DNA of 64,000 bases from Streptomyces longisporoflavus (lineage in GTDB: Bacteria; Actinomycetota; Actinomycetes; Streptomycetales; Streptomycetaceae). Each line of letters begins with the position of its first letter. The first letter of the stretch is position 1. A program made the translations under genes and the position numbers. The DNA lies in assembly GCF_014649775.1 (NCBI RefSeq), contig NZ_BMTR01000003.1, positions 434,001 to 498,000 of the forward strand, given 5' to 3'. Of the stretch, positions 58,690-64,000 are shown in pieces. The notes beneath the pieces are model-generated. The model saw nothing but the letters and a program-made list of their open reading frames with translations. It searched no databases and had not been told where the DNA came from.

Positions 58690-58767
58690 GGACGGATGCC
58701 GAAGCGCCGCCCTTTGACTCGGGAGCCACCTGGGTCGGGCAGCGCACTGACCGAGACTTTCGCCAGG

Positions 58768-58789
58768 CCGTACGCATTTGGGCGTACGG
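58768..58789 (+). promoter_or_regulatory. Hairpin in the rne leader
   Basis: CCGTACGC and GCGTACGG form a perfect 8-base stem with loop ATTTGG, 137 bases before rne. The whole gap (58690-58925) holds no gene and is likely the rne 5' leader; such structures control RNase E autoregulation in Escherichia coli. Confidence 0.45.
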
Positions 58790-58925
58790 AACCGGCGAGA
58801 CAGACACATAGAGCTCCCGTGCGGCGCCCACGCCCCCGGATGGCGGCCCCGTGTAGGTGAGCGAGAGCCGCGGACATCACCGGACCAGGCGCGGCGCCCG
58901 GGAGCGTGACGGGAGAACCGCCCGC

Positions 58926-61900
58926 ATGCTTGAGCCGAACGAACCCACTGAGGGCTCGGACAACAACACACCCAGCGACACCCTGCCGCCGCGCCGCAGG
59001 CGCCGCGCGGCGTCGCGGCCCGCGGGACCGCCCGTCGGGGCCACCGAGGCCACCGAGGGCGCAGCTCCGGCCATACCGGCCACCCCCGCCGCCGAAGAGC
59101 CCGCCAAGGCCGCCGCTGCGGAGCCGGAGCCGGCCGAGGAAGCCGCTCCCGCCCCGCGCCGCCGCCGTGCATCGCGCCGCGCCTCGGCTCCCGCCGGTGC
59201 GCCGCAGGGGGCCGAGACCGCCGTGGAGACGCCCGCCGAGGCCCCCGCCGCCGAGCCCGTCGTGGCCGTGGCCGAGCCCGCCGCCGAGACCGCTGAGACC
59301 TCTCCGGCCCCGCGCCGCCGCCGTGCGACCCGCCGCGCCTCGGCTCCCGCCGGTGCTCCGCAGGCCGCCGAAGCGCCGACGGCTGCCGAGACGCCGGTGG
59401 CTGCCGAGGCCGCCGCCGATGCGCCTGCTGCTGAGCCCGTGTCCGAGGTGCAGCCGGAGTCCGGTGACGCCGCGCCGCGTCGTGCCCGTCGTCGTGCGAC
59501 CCGCGGTACGTCCGCGCCGGTCGCCGAGGCCGCTGCCGCCGTCCAGCCCACCGAGGCCGCTGAGGCGCCTGCCGCCGAGCCCGTGTCCGAGGGGCAGCCG
59601 GAGTCCGGTGACGCCGCGCCGCGTCGTGCCCGTCGTCGTGCGACCCGCGGTGCGTCCGCGCCGGTCGCCGAGGCCGCCGTTGAGCCCGCCGAGGCTCCCG
59701 AGCCCGCTGCCGAGGCGCCCGTCGAGACCCCCGACGCGGAGACCGCCGAGGACGACGCTCCCCGCGGGCGCCGCCCCCGTCGTGCCACCCGCAAGGCCGC
59801 CGCCGGCTTCTCGGCGCCGTCCCCGACGCGGGCCCGCAAGGCACGCGCGGGTGACACCGACGACGACTCCGGGCGGAAGCCCGCGCGGCCCGCCGTCGCC
59901 GTCTTCCAGGCGCCGGTGTTCGCCGAGCCGATGTTCCAGACCCCGGAGCGCGCGGCTGCCGCTGCCGCCGCCGAGGCGGCCGACGAGCCCGTCGAAGAGG
60001 TCGAGGTCGAGGAGCCCGTCGCCGCCGCGCCGGTGGCGGAGGAGGAGACCGGCCCGCGCCGTCGCCGCCGCCGTCGGGCCACCGACGAGCAGCCGGCCGC
60101 CAAGGCCGCCGCGCAGCCCGCCGAAGCAGAGGCGCCCGAGGCCGAAGAGGCCGAGGACACCTCCGCCGACAACGACATCGACAGCGACAGCGACACCGAC
60201 AACGACGAGTCCGACGACTCCGGCGAGCGTCACGGCCGCCGTCGCCGCCGGGGTGGCCGTCGCCGCCGCCGCGGTGAGTCCGCCGAGGACTCCGGCGACC
60301 AGCAGGACCCGGACGCCGATGCCGAGCCGGAGGCCGCTGAGGACGTCAAGGGCGCTCAGGCCGCCGAGGACGCCAAGGAAGCGGCCGAGTCCGACGAGGA
60401 CGAGGACAACGGCGCGGGCGCCGGCTCCAGCAGCAGCCGTCGCCGTCGTCGCCGTCGTCGCCGCGCAGGTGACTCCGGTGAGGCCGAGAGCGCGTCGGAC
60501 GGCGACCCGGAGCGCACGGTCGTCAAGGTCCGGGAGCCGCGTAAGAAGGAAGAGCGCGAGCTCGGCACCGGCGCCGACGAGGTCACGTCCATCAAGGGCT
60601 CGACCCGCCTGGAGGCCAAGAAGCAGCGCCGCCGCGAAGGCCGCGAGCAGGGCCGCCGCCGCGTGCCGATCATCACCGAGGCCGAGTTCCTGGCGCGCCG
60701 CGAGGCCGTCGAGCGCGTCATGGTCGTGCGCCAGAACGGCGAGCGCACCCAGATCGGCGTCCTCGAGGACAACGTGCTCGTCGAGCACTACGTCAACAAG
60801 GAGCAGGCCACCTCGTACGTCGGCAACGTCTACCTGGGCAAGGTCCAGAACGTCCTGCCGTCCATGGAGGCCGCCTTCATCGACATCGGCAAGGGCCGCA
60901 ACGCCGTCCTGTACGCCGGTGAGGTCAACTTCGAGGCGCTGGGCATGGCCAACGGCCCCCGCCGCATCGAGTCCGCCCTGAAGTCCGGCCAGTCGGTCCT
61001 CGTGCAGGTCACCAAGGACCCGATCGGCCACAAGGGCGCCCGCCTGACCAGCCAGGTCTCGCTGCCGGGCCGCTACCTCGTGTACGTGCCCGAGGGCTCG
61101 ATGACCGGCATCAGCCGCAAGCTGCCCGACACCGAGCGCGCGCGGCTGAAGACCATCCTCAAGAAGATCGTTCCCGAGGACGCGGGCGTCATCGTGCGCA
61201 CCGCCGCCGAAGGCGCGAGCGAGGACGAGCTGCGCCGTGACGTCGAGCGTCTCCAGCAGCAGTGGGAGGACATCCAGAAGAAGGCGAAGGCGTCCTCCAC
61301 GAGCTCGCCGAGCCTGCTGTACGGCGAGCCGGACATGACCGTCCGTGTCGTCCGCGACATCTTCAACGAGGACTTCTCCAAGGTCATCGTCAGCGGTGAC
61401 GAGGCCTGGGAGACCATCCACGGCTACGTTTCGCACGTCGCCCCGGACCTGGCCGACCGTCTGCAGCGCTGGACCTCCGAGGTCGACGTCTTCGCGACGT
61501 ACCGCATCGACGAGCAGCTGATGAAGGCGCTCGACCGCAAGGTCTGGCTGCCCAGCGGCGGTTCGCTGGTGATCGACAAGACCGAGGCGATGATCGTCGT
61601 CGACGTCAACACCGGCAAGTTCACCGGCCAGGGCGGCAACCTCGAAGAGACCGTGACGAGGAACAACCTCGAAGCGGCCGAGGAGATCGTGCGCCAGCTG
61701 CGCCTGCGTGACCTCGGCGGCATCGTCGTCATCGACTTCATCGACATGGTCCTTGAGCAGAACCGCGATCTGGTCCTGCGCCGCCTGCTCGAATGCCTGG
61801 GCCGTGACCGTACGAAGCACCAGGTGGCCGAGGTCACCTCGCTGGGCCTCGTGCAGATGACCCGCAAGCGGGTCGGACAGGGCCTCCTGGAGTCCTTCTC

Positions 61901-63023
61901 CGAGACCTGCGTCCACTGCAACGGCCGCGGCGTGATCGTGCACATGGAGCAGCCGACCTCCGCCGGTGGCGGCGGCAAGCGCAAGAAGCGCGGTCGCGGC
62001 GGCTCCGAGCAGGGTCAGGAGCACACGCACGAGCACGAGGGCCACGAGGCCCCCGGGGTCACGGACGAGGTGGAGACCGAGACCGAGGCCGAGGTCGCCG
62101 CGGAGGCCGCCGCCCCGGTGGCGCTCCCCGAGCCCGAGTTCGTGCCGGACGAGGAGCTGTACAGCAGCGCCTTCGAGGCCGAGGCCGCGGCGTCCCGCGG
62201 TGGCCGTTCGCGCCGCAGGGCGACCCGCCGGGCCTCGGCTCCGGCCGGCACCCCGAAGGCGGAGGCCGCGCCCGTCGCGGAGTCCGCCCCGAGGCCGGAG
62301 AAGGCCGAGAAGTCCGGGAAGGCCGAGAAGGCGCAGAAGAAGCGGGCCAACTCCCGGCAGGCCGCCACGGCCGAGGCTCCGGCCGCCGAGGACCCGGTCG
62401 TCGAGGCTCCGGTCGTTCCGGCGGAGGAGGCGGCTGCCCCGCAGCCCGCCGCCGTCGAGGCCGCGCCCGAGGCGCCCGTTGCCGACGCCGACGACGCCGC
62501 TCCCAAGGGGCGTACGCGCCGTCGCGCGACCCGCAAGGCGACGGCGCCCGCCGGTTCGCCGAAGGCCGCGCAGAGCGTCGAGCCGGAGGCCGCCGCGGTG
62601 ATCGTCGAGGAGGCGCCCAAGGCGGAGCCCGTCGCCGAGCCGGTCGTCGCGGAGCCGGTGGCCGAGGCCCCCGCCGACGCGGCTCCGGCCCGTCCGCGGC
62701 GCCGTGCGGTCCGCAAGGCGTCCGCGCCGACCGCGTCCGCGGAGGCGGCCGTCCTGGTCGTCCCGACGGCCGAGAAGGCCCCGGAGCAGCCCGCCGCGGA
62801 CACCGAGGCGCCCGCCGAGGAAGCCGCTCCGGCCAAGAAGACGGCGCGCAAGACCGCGGCCAAGAAGGCGCCCGCGAAGAAGGCGGCGGCCAAGAAGACC
62901 GCGGCCAAGAAGACGGCCGCCAAGAAGACGACGGCCAAGAAGGCGTCGAAGACGACGAAGAAGACCGCCGCGGCGGAGCAGACGCCGGCCGGCGTCAAGG
63001 CCTCCGCGGCCGACGAGGGCTGA
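58926..63023 (+). CDS. rne: Ribonuclease E/G family endoribonuclease
   Basis: 1365 residues. The catalytic core (about 600-1010) has an S1 domain (QIGVLEDNVLVEHYVNKEQ), the DNase I-like site with Asp893 in IVVDVNTGKF and Asp937 in VVIDFIDM, and the zinc link C995-V-H-C998. It starts decay and processing of mRNA and rRNA. The core is flanked by two disordered arms: an N-terminal one of about 600 residues with repeated RRRRATRRASAPAG blocks and acidic stretches, and a C-terminal one ending in AAKKTAAKKT repeats. These replace the C-terminal scaffold of Escherichia coli RNase E. The ATG has GGGAGAA about nine bases upstream. Confidence 0.96.
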   Translation: MLEPNEPTEGSDNNTPSDTLPPRRRRRAASRPAGPPVGATEATEGAAPAIPATPAAEEPAKAAAAEPEPAEEAAPAPRRRRASRRASAPAGAPQGAETAVETPAEAPAAEPVVAVAEPAAETAETSPAPRRRRATRRASAPAGAPQAAEAPTAAETPVAAEAAADAPAAEPVSEVQPESGDAAPRRARRRATRGTSAPVAEAAAAVQPTEAAEAPAAEPVSEGQPESGDAAPRRARRRATRGASAPVAEAAVEPAEAPEPAAEAPVETPDAETAEDDAPRGRRPRRATRKAAAGFSAPSPTRARKARAGDTDDDSGRKPARPAVAVFQAPVFAEPMFQTPERAAAAAAAEAADEPVEEVEVEEPVAAAPVAEEETGPRRRRRRRATDEQPAAKAAAQPAEAEAPEAEEAEDTSADNDIDSDSDTDNDESDDSGERHGRRRRRGGRRRRRGESAEDSGDQQDPDADAEPEAAEDVKGAQAAEDAKEAAESDEDEDNGAGAGSSSSRRRRRRRRRAGDSGEAESASDGDPERTVVKVREPRKKEERELGTGADEVTSIKGSTRLEAKKQRRREGREQGRRRVPIITEAEFLARREAVERVMVVRQNGERTQIGVLEDNVLVEHYVNKEQATSYVGNVYLGKVQNVLPSMEAAFIDIGKGRNAVLYAGEVNFEALGMANGPRRIESALKSGQSVLVQVTKDPIGHKGARLTSQVSLPGRYLVYVPEGSMTGISRKLPDTERARLKTILKKIVPEDAGVIVRTAAEGASEDELRRDVERLQQQWEDIQKKAKASSTSSPSLLYGEPDMTVRVVRDIFNEDFSKVIVSGDEAWETIHGYVSHVAPDLADRLQRWTSEVDVFATYRIDEQLMKALDRKVWLPSGGSLVIDKTEAMIVVDVNTGKFTGQGGNLEETVTRNNLEAAEEIVRQLRLRDLGGIVVIDFIDMVLEQNRDLVLRRLLECLGRDRTKHQVAEVTSLGLVQMTRKRVGQGLLESFSETCVHCNGRGVIVHMEQPTSAGGGGKRKKRGRGGSEQGQEHTHEHEGHEAPGVTDEVETETEAEVAAEAAAPVALPEPEFVPDEELYSSAFEAEAAASRGGRSRRRATRRASAPAGTPKAEAAPVAESAPRPEKAEKSGKAEKAQKKRANSRQAATAEAPAAEDPVVEAPVVPAEEAAAPQPAAVEAAPEAPVADADDAAPKGRTRRRATRKATAPAGSPKAAQSVEPEAAAVIVEEAPKAEPVAEPVVAEPVAEAPADAAPARPRRRAVRKASAPTASAEAAVLVVPTAEKAPEQPAADTEAPAEEAAPAKKTARKTAAKKAPAKKAAAKKTAAKKTAAKKTTAKKASKTTKKTAAAEQTPAGVKASAADEG
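59433..59676 (+). repeat. 100-base direct repeat inside the rne N-terminal arm
   Basis: 59433-59532 and 59577-59676 match at about 98 of 100 bases, offset 144 (48 codons), both encoding PESGDAAPRRARRRATRG. Further degenerate copies occur in both arms. Confidence 0.75.
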
Positions 63024-63056
63024 CCTCCTCCTTCGTAGTCCGTACGTATGTCCGGG

Positions 63057-63092
63057 TGCCCCCGGTGCGGTGAGATCACCGCACCGGGGGCA
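63057..63092 (+). terminator. Strong terminator after rne
   Basis: Seventeen bases (63057-63073) and 63076-63092 are perfect inverted repeats around GA, followed by TCTCCTTG, 33 bases after the rne stop. Confidence 0.85.
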
Positions 63093-63212
63093 TCTCCTTG
63101 TCGGAACTTGGAACAGAGTGAAGTACCTGTAAAACTCATGCGGTTGGTGAACGGGAACGTGGGTGTGGCGTCTGGGGAGACGTCGCGGTCACGTCTGGGG
63201 AGGGGATGGACG

Positions 63213-64000
63213 ATGGCGCACGGTCGCCTGGGAGGCACGGGACGTCACCGTGCCGTGAAACCGGTCAAGGGCGGGCGGCAGGCCGTCGCTCTGGCCACGA
63301 TTCTCTCGGCGGCGGGTATCCAGACCGTCAGCGCCGCGGGAACGGCGGGTGCGGCAGACGGGGAGCCGTCCCTGGCCGAGGCGCCGATCTTCAACGATCC
63401 GCTGGGCACCCCCGAGCAGCAGCACGCCATCCGGACCCGCCTGATCGAGCTGACGAACACCGCGGTGCCGGGCTCGACCATCAAGGTCGCCGTCTACCAC
63501 GTGTGGGAGGCCCCGGTCGTCGACGCGCTCGTGGCGGCCAGGAATCGCGGCGTGCACGTGCAGATGGTGCTCGACGAGACCAGCAGGAGCGACCGCCCCA
63601 CGAACACGGCGTACAGCAGGCTCGCGACGGCGCTCGGCACCGACAGGAACAAGTCGTCCTTCGTGACGCTCTGCCCGGCGGACAAGTCCTGCCTGGGCGA
63701 TCCCAAGTACGGCAAGTCGATCATGCACAACAAGTTCTGGCTGTTCTCGCAGGTCGAGGGGGCCAGGGACATCGTCGTGCAGACCACGTCGAACTCGACG
63801 CCCTCCGCGCACACGAAGTTCTTCAACGACGCGCTGCAGCTCCCGAACAACCCGACGATGTACGAGGCGTACGCCGACTACTTCGCCGACATGATCCGCA
63901 AGGACTGGCGGAACTGGGACTACCGCACGGTCAGCGACGGCCTCTACAAGGCGTACTTCTTCCCGCGCTCCGGCACGGTCAACGAGACCGACACCATGTA
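63213..64000 (+). CDS. Secreted phospholipase D-like protein, 3' end outside the window
   Basis: 262 codons are visible before the window ends. The N-terminus has a basic segment and a hydrophobic stretch (AVALATILSAAGIQTVSAAG), an export signal, preceded by GGGGAGGGG. The mature part begins PIFNDPLG and contains VAVYHVWEAPVVDALVAARNRGVHVQMVLDE and an HxK motif (IMH172-N-K174-FWLF), half of the HKD pair expected for phospholipase D-like enzymes. TLCPADKSCLGD may form a disulphide. The second HKD motif would be in the missing part. The substrate is unknown. Confidence 0.85.
   Translation, partial: MAHGRLGGTGRHRAVKPVKGGRQAVALATILSAAGIQTVSAAGTAGAADGEPSLAEAPIFNDPLGTPEQQHAIRTRLIELTNTAVPGSTIKVAVYHVWEAPVVDALVAARNRGVHVQMVLDETSRSDRPTNTAYSRLATALGTDRNKSSFVTLCPADKSCLGDPKYGKSIMHNKFWLFSQVEGARDIVVQTTSNSTPSAHTKFFNDALQLPNNPTMYEAYADYFADMIRKDWRNWDYRTVSDGLYKAYFFPRSGTVNETDTM

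Noticed and set aside
58857..58925. Upstream GTG at 58857 as rne start
   Set aside because: It would add an arginine-rich stretch with no ribosome site; the ATG at 58926 has GGGAGAA upstream and starts like known family members.
57906..62045. Very long open frame on the minus strand (1379 codons) opposite rne
   Set aside because: It is the antisense of the repetitive GC-rich rne arms and the TIGR03936 gene; it has no ribosome site and its composition is that of a shadow frame.

Overview
The window is a 64 kb stretch of a very GC-rich actinobacterial chromosome, almost certainly Streptomyces. Evidence: third-position G/C throughout, frequent GTG starts, leaderless-looking starts, a ClgR-type operator before clpP1P2, a Nur-type direct repeat before sodF, and a gene order (pepN - sodF - tig - clpP1 - clpP2 - clpX - valS - folC - ndk - mreBCD - mrdA - rodA - radical SAM - rne) that matches, as I remember it, the S. 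coelicolor SCO2599-SCO2643 core region. No prophage, integrative element, transposase, CRISPR array or secondary-metabolite cluster is visible.

Left part (1-30300) is mixed housekeeping and accessory genes. It holds a truncated metallophosphoesterase, a secreted serine hydrolase, an AbiEi-like/nuclease-like orphan, aminopeptidase N, a mycothiol-type nitroreductase, Fe superoxide dismutase, three amino-acid permeases of one family, BioY, an FAD oxidoreductase, two membrane Ser/Thr kinases (one with a beta-propeller ectodomain), RpiB, a Nei-type glycosylase followed by a small Imm-like membrane protein, an Eis-type acetyltransferase, a SpoIIE-type phosphatase, a CPA2 antiporter, an FtsX-type ABC transporter, a small HD protein and an acyltransferase.

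Centre (30300-41200) is the proteostasis block. A tRNA-Gly and a tRNA-Pro flank the start; then come trigger factor, clpP1-clpP2 and clpX, each delimited by strong hairpins. A tandem family of three low-complexity membrane proteins of unknown function lies between clpX and valS.

Right part (41200-64000) is the growth and wall-synthesis block: valS, an unknown membrane protein and a second MreB-like gene, folC-DUF4233-ndk, then mreB, mreC, mreD, PBP2 (mrdA) and rodA. It is followed by a CYTH-CHAD protein, a radical SAM protein, an acetyltransferase, an internally duplicated membrane protein, a radical-SAM-associated protein, a giant RNase E/G and the start of a secreted phospholipase D-like protein.

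Most genes are ordinary core genes. The parts least explained by known biology are the triplicated SYNQPGPYG membrane proteins with a shared upstream element, the second mreB with its membrane-protein neighbour, the uncharacterised radical SAM pair beside rne, three dispersed palindromic repeat families (one inserted inside a permease reading frame), and three convergent gene pairs whose stop codons share one CTAG.
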